A DNA stretch of 43,315 nt from a virus, in IMG/VR virus record IMGVR_UViG_3300021185_002479, positions 1-43,315 of that record; one strand, given 5' to 3'. Every line of letters begins with the position of its first letter. Position 1 is the stretch's first letter. Shown in pieces: positions 6,322 to 15,480 of the stretch. The position numbers and the translations under genes were made by a program. The notes beneath the pieces are model-generated. The model saw only the letters and a program-made list of their open reading frames with translations. It was not told the DNA's origin and searched no databases.

Positions 6322-6634
6322 ATTGTGCCTTTAATCTTTCGATATGATTTTCTATATCTTCTTTTGTTATATTTAATTTCAAAGCTATACCACCGCTCCA
6401 TTGCCCTTTAGGTTTACCATTGTGTAAAACTAAAATAGTTGGAACAGATTTTATTTGTTGTCTAAACGAAGGTGTTTGTTCTTCTAGTATTAAATATTTT
6501 ACCTTAGCATACTTAAGACCTGCAAGGTCGAGGTTATGTCTTGAATTCCAAGAAGAATTGATGTGCAGTACTTCGTATTGTGAATATCCTATGGTTGTAA
6601 AAAGTAAACTTAATATTATTAAAATCTTTTTCAT
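6320..6634 (-). CDS. Exported thioredoxin-fold protein lacking CXXC
   Basis: A 104-aa protein with a Sec signal peptide (MKKILIILSLLFTTIGYSQ), of the form common in Flavobacteriia. The mature part keeps thioredoxin-fold marks: a strand then SSWNSRH where the active site would be, the cis-Pro loop SVPTILVLHNGK, and a following Gly-containing strand (QWSGGIALKL). The CXXC pair is replaced by WNSR, and the mature part has no cysteine, so it cannot act as a classical disulfide reductase. It ends the minus-strand transcript, one base from the membrane-protein gene. It may be a binding module acting in the periplasm; the role is inferred only from export. Confidence 0.7.
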   Translation of the reverse strand: MKKILIILSLLFTTIGYSQYEVLHINSSWNSRHNLDLAGLKYAKVKYLILEEQTPSFRQQIKSVPTILVLHNGKPKGQWSGGIALKLNITKEDIENHIERLKAQ

Positions 6635-6635
6635 T

Positions 6636-6917
6636 TTATTTGTTTATAATTGTGAACAGTTTATCGTCAATTTTATCTAGTTTCTCGCTATTATCTTGAA
6701 CTTTTTCGTCAATATCCATAATAGTAGTTCTAACCAGCTCATCTTTTAAATCATATTCTGTTCTGCTTACCTCTGGTTTAGGTAGTTCTTTTGCAAGATC
6801 AATATCTTTTTGCAAAGTAAAATACATGGCCGCTAAACTCACTGCGCCTGCAACTAACATTCCAATTGTTTTTAAATCTAATTGTACTTCTGTGTTCTCT
6901 GAAATTTTTTGAGCCAT
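6636..6917 (-). CDS. Single-span membrane protein with coiled coil (spanin- or holin-like)
   Basis: The 93-aa product has a short N-terminal cytoplasmic part, one transmembrane helix at about residues 17-37 (LKTIGMLVAGAVSLAAMYF), then a charged helical region with heptads (VQDNSEKLDKIDDKLFTIIN). This topology fits an inner-membrane spanin or a small holin accessory. There is no sequence signature, so the lysis role rests on topology and place: it lies between a lipoprotein gene and an exported protein, downstream of the endolysin. Start and stop nearly abut the neighbours (bases 6917/6918 and 6636/6634). Confidence 0.6.
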   Translation of the reverse strand: MAQKISENTEVQLDLKTIGMLVAGAVSLAAMYFTLQKDIDLAKELPKPEVSRTEYDLKDELVRTTIMDIDEKVQDNSEKLDKIDDKLFTIINK

Positions 6918-7589
6918 TTAGTTTTTTGTTTTTAACCTCATAGAAACTTTAGTTGAATTAACTATAGATCTACTTGGTCTCGTGTTTTGTATATTTATAT
7001 TAGGGTTTTCTCTTGGTGTGATTTTACGGTTAAAATTATTATTAGGATTTTCTCTTGGAACAAATTTGTTTTTGTTATTCCATGACCTATCTGGTCTACT
7101 ATTGTTGTTATTTATCTTTACTTCGTTTCTTAATCTATTGGCTATTATATTAATTTTATCTTCTCTTACTTTTTTAATAATTCCTCTTCTTCCTCTTATC
7201 ATAGCCACATTACGAGGTTGTTCATACATATAATATCTTGGTATTGAGTAATGGTGGTTAAAATAAGGGTAACCAAAAGCCCAGTCATACCAGAAATTAT
7301 GTCTATTCCAATACATATCAAAAGAATTAAACGGATTCCAAAATCTAGCAAACGATGCAGACGAATAAAACGAGAACGGTTGGTTAGACGCATACTTAGC
7401 ATAGTTCCATCTAAAAGTAAAATCAGTTCTTAATTTCCAATTTAATCTTGTATAAGATAAAGTATCTATTTTAATAGTAGAAGGAACATCTAACCACGGG
7501 CCTGACAATGGAGGTGGTTGTGTTTTTTGTATTCCGCAACTAGTTACTGCTAGAATTATTATTAAAAAACAAGCCCTTAACATTTCCAT
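6918..7589 (-). CDS. Outer-membrane lipoprotein, Tyr/Asn/Arg-rich
   Basis: The product begins MEMLRACFLIIILAVTSCG: a short lipoprotein signal with a lipobox (AVTSC), so the mature protein should be lipidated at Cys18. The middle (about residues 55-120) is packed with Trp, Tyr, Phe and His; the C-terminal third is Asn/Arg-rich with two PRENPN units. No family recognised. The start lies within the end of the DUF6321-like gene (13-base overlap; 7 if the second Met is used). A lipidated partner next to a membrane coiled-coil protein suggests an outer-membrane spanin or a host-surface blocker of superinfection; neither is shown by sequence. Confidence 0.6.
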   Translation of the reverse strand: MEMLRACFLIIILAVTSCGIQKTQPPPLSGPWLDVPSTIKIDTLSYTRLNWKLRTDFTFRWNYAKYASNQPFSFYSSASFARFWNPFNSFDMYWNRHNFWYDWAFGYPYFNHHYSIPRYYMYEQPRNVAMIRGRRGIIKKVREDKINIIANRLRNEVKINNNNSRPDRSWNNKNKFVPRENPNNNFNRKITPRENPNINIQNTRPSRSIVNSTKVSMRLKTKN

Positions 7590-7960
7590 CTTCTTCTAGC
7601 TGCTTTACCTCTTTCACCAGTCCAACCTTTTGATCTTGCACAAAATGATTTTCTTCTACCAGCAGCTTTGCTACCAGGTTTTACATCACCAGTAACAGCT
7701 GTTTGTAATTTGCTACCAGGGTTTTTTCTTTTGTATTCACTAACACCTTTTGCAGTCATACCCGCACCTTCTTCTGTGCTTCTAAAGTTTCTACCTTTAC
7801 CCTTTGTAGTTTTTCTTATTTCTTTTTTTTCTTTTCTTTCAGCTCTACGTTCTTGTCTAAATTCTTTACGTTCAGCTCTAGACTGTTGTCTTTCTTCTTT
7901 AGTTCTTTTTTGAAATGGTGAGCCTAGCCCACGCGGTCCACATCCTTTACCTATTTTCAT
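7577..7960 (-). CDS. Basic virion-type protein with DUF6321-like C-terminus
   Basis: A 127-aa strongly basic protein. The N-terminus MKIGKGCGPRGLGSPF is followed by an Arg/Lys/Glu helix (about residues 18-55), then a conserved C-terminal block: GAGMTAKGVSEYKRKNPGSK, GSKAAGRRKSFCARSKGW and a final RRRWKC. That block matches, from memory, the DUF6321 family found in many marine tailed phages. The paired Cys near the end could bind metal or form a disulfide. Basic character suggests DNA binding or packaging inside the capsid, but the function of the family is not known to me. It overlaps both neighbours (4 bases upstream, 13 downstream). Confidence 0.65.
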   Translation of the reverse strand: MKIGKGCGPRGLGSPFQKRTKEERQQSRAERKEFRQERRAERKEKKEIRKTTKGKGRNFRSTEEGAGMTAKGVSEYKRKNPGSKLQTAVTGDVKPGSKAAGRRKSFCARSKGWTGERGKAARRRWKC

Positions 7961-8163
7961 GAACAGTTGTTTACTCTCTCACCAGTTCCACTAGGTGACA
8001 TTTTAGTCTTAGGCTCACCAGGTTTAGGCGCATGACCAGGCCAACATTTAGAATTGGTTGAGTTTGCTCCTTTAAATTTCATAGGTGTTTTTTTACAGTT
8101 ACAACTATCTGTACAGTCACAACTAGAACTTCTTGTTTGTTTTTGTCTTACTAACCAGTTCAT
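7957..8163 (-). CDS. Small Cys-rich protein
   Basis: 68 aa with six cysteines: a tight cluster SCDCTDSCNCKK near residues 14-25, then KCWPGHAPKPGEPKTK and a final NNCS. The cluster looks like a metal-binding knuckle, and the CWPG...NNC part resembles small phage proteins I have seen without assigned function. No signal peptide. It overlaps the endolysin gene by 4 bases (ATGA) and the next gene by 4, so it is part of the same translated chain. Function not recognised. Confidence 0.6.
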   Translation of the reverse strand: MNWLVRQKQTRSSSCDCTDSCNCKKTPMKFKGANSTNSKCWPGHAPKPGEPKTKMSPSGTGERVNNCS

Positions 8164-8618
8164 ATTACTTTATATTTTGTTTTGTTATTTTCATCTTTAT
8201 ATGCTTGTAAACATCTCTTTCTGTTTGAATCACCATCTATGTAACTTATATGCACCCAGTTTGGATTCTCTTCTGTGCCAAACTCCCATATCATCTGGTC
8301 AAAGTCAACGTTATCTTTTAACCAATAATACATATCCGCATTTGACATGTGACCATAAGTATCGTCTATATCAATTGCTCTACCCTGACAGTGTTGTGAC
8401 TTAGAACTTCCACCGATAGCAGAATTTAATTCAGCTGATCTATAGAACGAATTAATCTTTATAGGCTTACCTACGTGCTCTCTAAGAGGCTCAAATACAT
8501 TTTTAGCAAGTAACTCCATATTTTGTAATTCATATTCACCTGGTGTGTTATCTATACCTCGCCTTATAGCTGTATTGCTATACACTCCTTCTTTGCTACT
8601 TATATGTTTGCTTATCAT
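8160..8618 (-). CDS. Endolysin, M15-type peptidase
   Basis: The 152-aa protein fits the zinc D-Ala-D-Ala/L-Ala-D-Glu peptidase M15 family, which cuts the peptide stems of peptidoglycan. Visible motifs: NSFYRSAELNSAIGGSSKSQ leading to His76 in QHCQGRAIDID, Asp83, and WVHIS with His123 (zinc ligands His76, Asp83, His123), plus an acidic WEFG segment (Glu112) as general base candidate. There is no signal peptide or cell-wall-binding domain, so release would need a holin or similar. The start overlaps the stop of the giant virion protein (AAAATGA). It could instead be a virion-carried lysin, but size and place suit end-of-infection lysis. Confidence 0.8.
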   Translation of the reverse strand: MISKHISSKEGVYSNTAIRRGIDNTPGEYELQNMELLAKNVFEPLREHVGKPIKINSFYRSAELNSAIGGSSKSQHCQGRAIDIDDTYGHMSNADMYYWLKDNVDFDQMIWEFGTEENPNWVHISYIDGDSNRKRCLQAYKDENNKTKYKVI

Positions 8619-11600
8619 TTTCTTATTTTTCTCTTTTTAGAGTTTGTTTTAATTTTAACCTGACTGCTTTTACTTCTAATTTTTCTTTTTTTAGGAGATT
8701 TACTTTTTTTGTTTTTCTTTTGATATGGATTTAAACCTAAGCTCCATTGATCCCAACCTAAAGTTAAAGCTATACTTTGCCAAGCTGCAGTTTCTTCCTC
8801 TGTAGCAGTTTTTAAATTATCTACTTTTTGAATTAATCTATCTAAAGGTATGTTTGTAAAAGCAGATACAGTTTTACCAACAGCTAAATTAGCAGGGTTA
8901 TCTAAACTTAAACCTTCTTCTCTTATTTCTTTACCATTCCACTGAAATGTTCTAGCAGCAGATATTAATTTACTAAGCTTAGAAGATATAGGTGGTGATA
9001 TACTTGTTGATTTTAAAGCAACGTTTACATAATCAGGTCTATCTTTTTGGTTTTGTCTTATTAATTCCATAACCATATTTTTAACAGTAGCTACACCCGC
9101 TCCAGCCACACCAGTACCTCTAAGTAATGAATCTGCCATACCATTCATTATACCTAATTGTTTTTCATCTAATCTTTCTTCGTCATCATCAAATGCCATA
9201 GCAAACAATGCTTGTTGTAAAGCATTAAATATAAAGTTTTGAACAACACCATAGTAAAGTATTTTACTCATATTTGTTTTCCAATCACCTCTACCATTTT
9301 TTAAATCAAGTATTGCTTTCTTCTGCATCCTTGCATACTGCATAGGTGTGTTTGCAAAAGCTAATATAACACGACCGAGTGGTCCAGCTTGTTGTGAACT
9401 AATTCTGTCAGGTCTACTTGATTGCTGTGCTTCTTCAGATATTTCTCTAAAATCTAACATAGCTTGATCCATAGCCTCTTGTTTAGTCATACCACTTTTA
9501 ACTAAAGAGTTTATTCTATTTCTTATAAAGCTAGCACCACCCATAGCTATAGCAAAACTATCAGCTATTTGTGTAGGTAAAAAACCTTTTTTAAGCATAT
9601 ATTTAAATGCAGCAGTTGCTTTGTTAGGAGCAGTACCTACAGCATTAGATATTTCAGCTTCATTTATATCTGTTTTTAATCCAGATCTTCTTTGTTTTAA
9701 GAAATCACTATTAAACAACATGGTGAAGTCTGACCAAAACTGTTTTTGATTTGCAAAAGCTCCAGCAGCAGCAAATATATTATTATCTTTAAAGTTTATA
9801 AAGTTAGCTGCAGATATAGTTTGTAGTATTGCAGATCTAGCGTTAAAGAACATAATAGCGCCTACTGAGTTGTTAACCCAATTCATAAACTTAGTTGTAA
9901 GTTTATTTTGACTAGAACCTATAGGTCTGTTAGAACCTCTTTCCATTCTACCTAGTATTTCTTCTAAAGACTCTCTAAAATCCGTGCCATATATAGCTTC
10001 AATTTTATTTAAGTTTTCTTTACTAAATATTTCGTTTTTGTTTTTAACCCATTCAGCTAAAACTTCTTTTCTATTTACCTTTTGATTTATATCGCTAATA
10101 TCTGTAGGTATATTACCACCTAACCAACTTTCACCTGGTTTAACCCAGCCATCTTTAAGTTTACTAATCGCACTTAAGCTATCAGCATATAATTTTAAAT
10201 CAGCATTTTCTTTTATTTTTTTAACTAACTCTGTCTGATCTCTTTTAGATAAACCAGGTATCTCAAAACCAGCTTTGTCCCATAAATAAACTCTTACAGC
10301 GCTGTCGTATGTAAATTCATTATAACCAGTGTTTTCTCCTAGAATTTTTTTAACACCTGACATTTTCTTTTGTAACGCTAAATATTCATTAGACATCTGT
10401 TGTTTTCTTCTATCTATTTCGGCCATAGCAGAAGCAAAAGGGTTCATTAGTTTTTCTTTAAAAAACTTCATTTGTTTATCACCTATTTTACCTTTGCCTA
10501 AAAATTTATAAAGTAAACCAGAAAAATCTTCAGCAGAAGGCGGTATGAACCAGTCATATAAACCTTTTTTAGCACCTCTTGATTTAGCCGCAGCATCTGA
10601 AAATCTTTTAACAGAATCAACACCTTTTGTTTGTTCTAATATTTCATTAAACTGATCAGAATTAGATTGTTCTGTTCTGCTAAAGTCTGAAATGTCAGAA
10701 GTGTTTTCATCTATAACTTTTTCTTGAAAAACTTGACTATTTTCTGTTGCAAATATGTTTTTTCTAACATTTTCAGGTAAAAAGAATACTCTTCTACTAC
10801 CGGATTGATTTGTTGAACCACCAACATCTATTAAATCACAAACCCACTTAGGAGCATATAATGTTTTATGTTCGCTAAATATTTTACTAATAGTTTTTAA
10901 GTCAAAACCTTTTTTAAATAAAGATAAAAATAATTTACCCATACTTAATGCGTTTGGAAATAAATGCTCGTTCTTAGGCATTAACTGTAATACAGTTTTT
11001 TTCTTTTGTTCTATTAAACTAAGTTTAGGAAATCTTTTTTTAGCTTTTGTAAGCTCTTGTTTCCAATGTTTCGTAGCTTCCCATTTAGCAAAATACTCTT
11101 TTAATTTTTTAGGATATATTTCTTTAGCTTTTTCAAAAGCTTTAATACTTTTTTCTGTAAGCTCTTTTGGTTGTTTAGGTAGGGTTGGCTCTTTTATTAA
11201 ATTACCTTCTTTGGTAAGAGGTGGAACCAAAGCCCCTTCTTCTAAATACATAGCTTCTAATGTAGAATATGCTCTAAAACCATCAACTATATTAGTTTGT
11301 AACTGAAGCATGTTAAATAAATATCCTTCAGAAGCTTTAGACTCATTCATCAACGATGCCATTAAATTAGTCAAAGCAGAGTTAGCTTCATTAGCTAACT
11401 TTATATTAACCCTTTCATCAATTAACATTTGCTGCTGTTTACTTAAGCTTTTTTCAGCAGAAAACTTTAAAGCTAATTTAAAAGCATACTCTCCTTGCAC
11501 ATGCTTTGATACATGTTCTAAGTTTATTTTATCAAATAATTCTTGAGATCTTTTACTTAGTTTATTTTGTTTAGCTTTTTTGATTATAGCTTTTTGTTCT

Positions 11601-14600
11601 GACGCTGTCCAATTTATACCCCTATAATGAACACCTAACCATTTTAAACCTATAACCTCTAAAAGCTCTCCAGGCATCAAATCAATTACTTTTTGAGCTT
11701 CAGCTTTCATTGTTTTCATTACTTGCTCATCAACAATTTTTTTACCAGCAACAACCCTCCATATATTTCCAATTCTTTGAAATTCACCTATAGAAGCATC
11801 TTTCATTATTATCTTAACAAAGTTTATTTTTTCAGGGCTAATACCCATGTCTATAAACCTGTCTTGAACAAACTGTTTTACTTTAGCGCTTAAATCATTT
11901 AGTTTTAAATTACCCTTTGACCATTCTTTTGCTTCAGCAGCAGTTCTACTAAAATCAAGATCATCAAATCCTAAGGCTTCGTTTGATTTTGTATCTAGAG
12001 TAGACTCTAGTGTGTTTAAGTAACCTTCTACTATTTCAGGTGTAATGTTTTCGTTTAAAGTACTTTTAGCTATTATTTCTTGTAAAATAACAGGATCTGT
12101 TAGTGATTCTCTAGTTACTTTTAGCGATACGGCTTTAGTTATTTCAGTTCCATACTTTTTTTGCTTAGCTAGTAAAGTTGTATAACCACCTTCTGTAAAG
12201 TATTTAACCCAGTTACCCATAGTAGGTTTCCCTATTTGTAACTTGTCTATTCTATAATTACTATCTTTTTTAAGATTTTGGTTGTCAGCTTTCTTATTTT
12301 GCATGTCAACCTTACCTAGTTTTTTAGTAGGAAATAATTTGTTTAAGTAACTATCTTTTATAACTCTAATGGGTAGAGACTTTACACCACCTTCATAACC
12401 ATCTCTTACAAAATTATTATACTCATTAGATATTACAACCTTACCATCTACTTTAGATATTTTTCCTTGAGCTTTTTTAATAACATTAGAAATTTCTTTA
12501 TTTATAATTTCAACCATGCTATTAACATCTAAATTTCCCTTAGACAATAGTAATGTTATGTTATTTATTATTTTACTTTTTATACTATTATATATATCTG
12601 ATGTTATAAAGTTTTCATCGTTAATCATTAAATCGTTAAAATCTGTTAACGCTCTAGCAGCTGGACCCTGATCTACATTTGATTCAGTACTAGATTTTTT
12701 AGCAACAGAGGTTTTTATATTGCCTTCACCATCGTTCATGCTTTCTACAACAGCATCTTTAACATAGTATTTAAAAACTTCTTTAGATCTATTTTTAAAA
12801 AAAGTATTTATATAAGCAGATAAATTTTTATATTTTTGTTTTTCTTTTATAAAATCTTTTACTAAACCTACAACATTTCTACTTTTTGTTTTTGTTTTTT
12901 GGTTTGGAATTTTATCATATAACATCATAGGAATTATATCCTCCTTGTTATTATTTAAAACATTTATTTGATCTTGCGTGTAGTTACCACCATCTCTAAG
13001 GCTTTTAAAAACATCTTCAGCCATACCTTGATATTCTAAAGCTATTAAATTACCTGCTCTAGTTTTATCAGCTGTGTTTGCATAAATCTCGTTCACCCTT
13101 AGACCATCAGCGGATGTTTTAGAAAAATCAGCAACTTTAGAAGATCTATCTACATCACCTATTTTAGTATCAACCTTTGCTTCAGCTTTATCTATAGCTT
13201 GTGTAGCTCTATCACTTAATTTACCATCTCTAGTGCTTTTGCTATATTCTTTTAAAAAGTTATATATACCTTCTCCTTTATCAAAGTTTATGTTTTCGTA
13301 ACCAAGCTTAACATACATGTCTCTAAAAAAATCACTAATTTTTTGAGTTATGTTTTGCTCAGACATAATAGCATCAAAGTTATCGGTGAAAACAGTTAAG
13401 TATTCTGTACCTTCTGGCTGATCACCCATAAGCTTATCCATCATTGATCTTTGCTTACTATTTAGTTTCTTTTTAAAACCATTAACAAGGTTTTGTTGTG
13501 CTTTCGTACCACCAACTAAAGCGTTTAAAATAGGGTGTAAAACTTCGTGTGATGCAACATTTACTGCGCCTTGTTTTTTGGCTTGAGTTTTATTTATAAA
13601 TATTTTACCTTTACCGATAAATGCACCATCACTACCTACGGCTTTTTCTTTTATTTGCTCTAAGGTTTGACCTGTTGCATCAGCTATTTTTTGAAAATAA
13701 GTGTCTTCGTTTTCATTTATATCTATATCTAAACCTTTTTGATCAGCAAAATCTTGTACACTTTTTAAGTTTTTATTAAATTGTTTTTCAAACTTATTGT
13801 CTATAGCTAGTGCTACAGCTTTTTTTCTGTTTTCAATAGTAACATCTACTTTAGAATTTTCATACTTAGCTTCTATAGCATCAATTTGTTCTTTAATTTT
13901 AGCTTTTTGTTTTTTACCAGACTCCGTATCATTTTTAGCTAGTTCTTTACTTTGTTTTTCTAGCTTCATCATTTTAGCTCTATCAGCAGGGTCAGATATT
14001 TTACTATTTATCTTTTGATCTAAAGCTATATTTTCTGTTCGATTGTCTACTATTTTTTGAGCAACAGGACTATTTTCTATTTCTATAGTTGCTCCAGAAT
14101 AAGCTTCATCGTCCATTAATTTTAATGTATCAGAAAACTGTTTACCATTTAAAGATTTACCATTAATGCTGTATTTAGGATTTTTTCTTCCACTTTTTGC
14201 TACATCTATAAGTGTAAAAGTTTTATCTGTAAGTCCTTCAGCGTATATTTCAAACATATCAGTTTCTTGACCTGCAGCTTTTTGACCAAAATACTCACTA
14301 GCCATACCCATACTAGTTTCTAAACTTGCAGTTCCAAAAATTCTAGCGACATTAGTATATTTACTAGCTCTACTCAAGGCAACGCCTTTACCTATAGATT
14401 TACCAAATGCTGGTACTAAAAGACCAGCTGCTGTATCAAAGTAAGATATTGTTTTACCTCTTGCTATAGATTTACTTTTTATATCATCAAATTTTTCTTT
14501 ATCTTCAAATACGCTTCTAAGTGCTTCTTCTTTTTCTTTATCATTCATAGCAAGATATTCTTCTTGCCCTATATCATCTAAAGCTAACTCCATTAGAGTA

Positions 14601-15478
14601 AAGGATTCTTCCATAGTTCTAGAGATTCCTCCCATAACACCAGCGGCAAATGCCATTGGTATAGTTACTAATTCCTCAGGTAATCCAGCTTGTGGTCCAG
14701 CTTGACCAACTACTGCAGCACCACCCATAGTTGTAAGCGCATATTTTGATGCTGTTTCCCTAGCTGTGTAGCTTTCTTTTAATGTAAAAGCTTGAAGACC
14801 CATACTTTGAAAAAACATACTTAAAGTTCCTCCAGGGTTTTCAGCCATACTTTGCATGTAGGCTTTTAAACTGTTGTCAGGATTTTCTTTTAGTATTTCT
14901 AGATACCTAGGTTGAAAATCTTGTAGCTCTTTACTTAATGGTTGTTCTTGAGCTTCTTTTCCTAGCTTTATAAGATTTTGGAGGTCTTCACTAGACATTT
15001 TATTGCCTTCCATAATCTCTTGAAGAGGTTCAACTTGTTTAGCTTGACCTTGAGAAGCAGAAACATCAGTTATAATGTCACCCATTAAATCTACGGCTGT
15101 ATTGAAAAAGTTAGGAAAAAAGTCAAGAGCTCCTGGTTTTTCTCCATAATTCTTTTCTTTATCAAACAAACTGTAGCTTTTGTTTTCCTCCTGCCCAAAC
15201 AAGTTTTCTATCCAAGTATTAGGCCTAGCTTCATAGCTTGGATCTTTTAGTTTTTCTTTTTCTTTAGAAATGCTTTTAAATTGCTCTGGAAAATATGATT
15301 CGTAGATAGCTCCTTTTTTTTCATCATCTAGAACTTGGTCAGGAGCATACTTAGCATAAAAATCATTCATAAACCCATCTACAGAATAATCTGATTGTGA
15401 AATGTTTTTTAACTTTTCTTCAACATCTACATCTGGTGCGTATTTACCGTAAAGATCTCTTACTAATTTTTCAAACAT
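8615..15478 (-). CDS. Giant 2287-aa ejection-type (polyvalent) protein with HExxH motif
   Basis: The largest gene in the window. N-terminus: two copies of an xYxKYAPD motif (residues 9-16 and 41-48). Residues about 245-295 contain Ala/Gly-rich hydrophobic stretches. At 644-648 is HEVLH in the context NVASHEVLHPILNALVGG, followed by a possible third ligand Glu near 691, a zinc-peptidase signature seen in large polyvalent phage proteins. The C-terminal third (about 1860-2080: FFNARSAILQTISAANF, FLPTQIADSFAIAMGGASF, FANTPMQYARMQKKAI) resembles the LPD38 associated domain. The last 33 residues are a Lys/Arg/Ser tail ending KKRKIRK. Third of three consecutive ejection-type genes, it occupies the place of T7 gp16, so it probably leaves the virion with the DNA. 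No transglycosylase or polymerase motif was seen. Confidence 0.75.
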   Translation of the reverse strand: MFEKLVRDLYGKYAPDVDVEEKLKNISQSDYSVDGFMNDFYAKYAPDQVLDDEKKGAIYESYFPEQFKSISKEKEKLKDPSYEARPNTWIENLFGQEENKSYSLFDKEKNYGEKPGALDFFPNFFNTAVDLMGDIITDVSASQGQAKQVEPLQEIMEGNKMSSEDLQNLIKLGKEAQEQPLSKELQDFQPRYLEILKENPDNSLKAYMQSMAENPGGTLSMFFQSMGLQAFTLKESYTARETASKYALTTMGGAAVVGQAGPQAGLPEELVTIPMAFAAGVMGGISRTMEESFTLMELALDDIGQEEYLAMNDKEKEEALRSVFEDKEKFDDIKSKSIARGKTISYFDTAAGLLVPAFGKSIGKGVALSRASKYTNVARIFGTASLETSMGMASEYFGQKAAGQETDMFEIYAEGLTDKTFTLIDVAKSGRKNPKYSINGKSLNGKQFSDTLKLMDDEAYSGATIEIENSPVAQKIVDNRTENIALDQKINSKISDPADRAKMMKLEKQSKELAKNDTESGKKQKAKIKEQIDAIEAKYENSKVDVTIENRKKAVALAIDNKFEKQFNKNLKSVQDFADQKGLDIDINENEDTYFQKIADATGQTLEQIKEKAVGSDGAFIGKGKIFINKTQAKKQGAVNVASHEVLHPILNALVGGTKAQQNLVNGFKKKLNSKQRSMMDKLMGDQPEGTEYLTVFTDNFDAIMSEQNITQKISDFFRDMYVKLGYENINFDKGEGIYNFLKEYSKSTRDGKLSDRATQAIDKAEAKVDTKIGDVDRSSKVADFSKTSADGLRVNEIYANTADKTRAGNLIALEYQGMAEDVFKSLRDGGNYTQDQINVLNNNKEDIIPMMLYDKIPNQKTKTKSRNVVGLVKDFIKEKQKYKNLSAYINTFFKNRSKEVFKYYVKDAVVESMNDGEGNIKTSVAKKSSTESNVDQGPAARALTDFNDLMINDENFITSDIYNSIKSKIINNITLLLSKGNLDVNSMVEIINKEISNVIKKAQGKISKVDGKVVISNEYNNFVRDGYEGGVKSLPIRVIKDSYLNKLFPTKKLGKVDMQNKKADNQNLKKDSNYRIDKLQIGKPTMGNWVKYFTEGGYTTLLAKQKKYGTEITKAVSLKVTRESLTDPVILQEIIAKSTLNENITPEIVEGYLNTLESTLDTKSNEALGFDDLDFSRTAAEAKEWSKGNLKLNDLSAKVKQFVQDRFIDMGISPEKINFVKIIMKDASIGEFQRIGNIWRVVAGKKIVDEQVMKTMKAEAQKVIDLMPGELLEVIGLKWLGVHYRGINWTASEQKAIIKKAKQNKLSKRSQELFDKINLEHVSKHVQGEYAFKLALKFSAEKSLSKQQQMLIDERVNIKLANEANSALTNLMASLMNESKASEGYLFNMLQLQTNIVDGFRAYSTLEAMYLEEGALVPPLTKEGNLIKEPTLPKQPKELTEKSIKAFEKAKEIYPKKLKEYFAKWEATKHWKQELTKAKKRFPKLSLIEQKKKTVLQLMPKNEHLFPNALSMGKLFLSLFKKGFDLKTISKIFSEHKTLYAPKWVCDLIDVGGSTNQSGSRRVFFLPENVRKNIFATENSQVFQEKVIDENTSDISDFSRTEQSNSDQFNEILEQTKGVDSVKRFSDAAAKSRGAKKGLYDWFIPPSAEDFSGLLYKFLGKGKIGDKQMKFFKEKLMNPFASAMAEIDRRKQQMSNEYLALQKKMSGVKKILGENTGYNEFTYDSAVRVYLWDKAGFEIPGLSKRDQTELVKKIKENADLKLYADSLSAISKLKDGWVKPGESWLGGNIPTDISDINQKVNRKEVLAEWVKNKNEIFSKENLNKIEAIYGTDFRESLEEILGRMERGSNRPIGSSQNKLTTKFMNWVNNSVGAIMFFNARSAILQTISAANFINFKDNNIFAAAGAFANQKQFWSDFTMLFNSDFLKQRRSGLKTDINEAEISNAVGTAPNKATAAFKYMLKKGFLPTQIADSFAIAMGGASFIRNRINSLVKSGMTKQEAMDQAMLDFREISEEAQQSSRPDRISSQQAGPLGRVILAFANTPMQYARMQKKAILDLKNGRGDWKTNMSKILYYGVVQNFIFNALQQALFAMAFDDDEERLDEKQLGIMNGMADSLLRGTGVAGAGVATVKNMVMELIRQNQKDRPDYVNVALKSTSISPPISSKLSKLISAARTFQWNGKEIREEGLSLDNPANLAVGKTVSAFTNIPLDRLIQKVDNLKTATEEETAAWQSIALTLGWDQWSLGLNPYQKKNKKSKSPKKRKIRSKSSQVKIKTNSKKRKIRK

Positions 15479-15480
15479 AA

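Noticed and set aside
8615-15478. Virion RNA polymerase or lysozyme domain in the giant protein
   Set aside because: No DFDGD-type polymerase motif or transglycosylase Glu-Ser motif could be seen in the translation.
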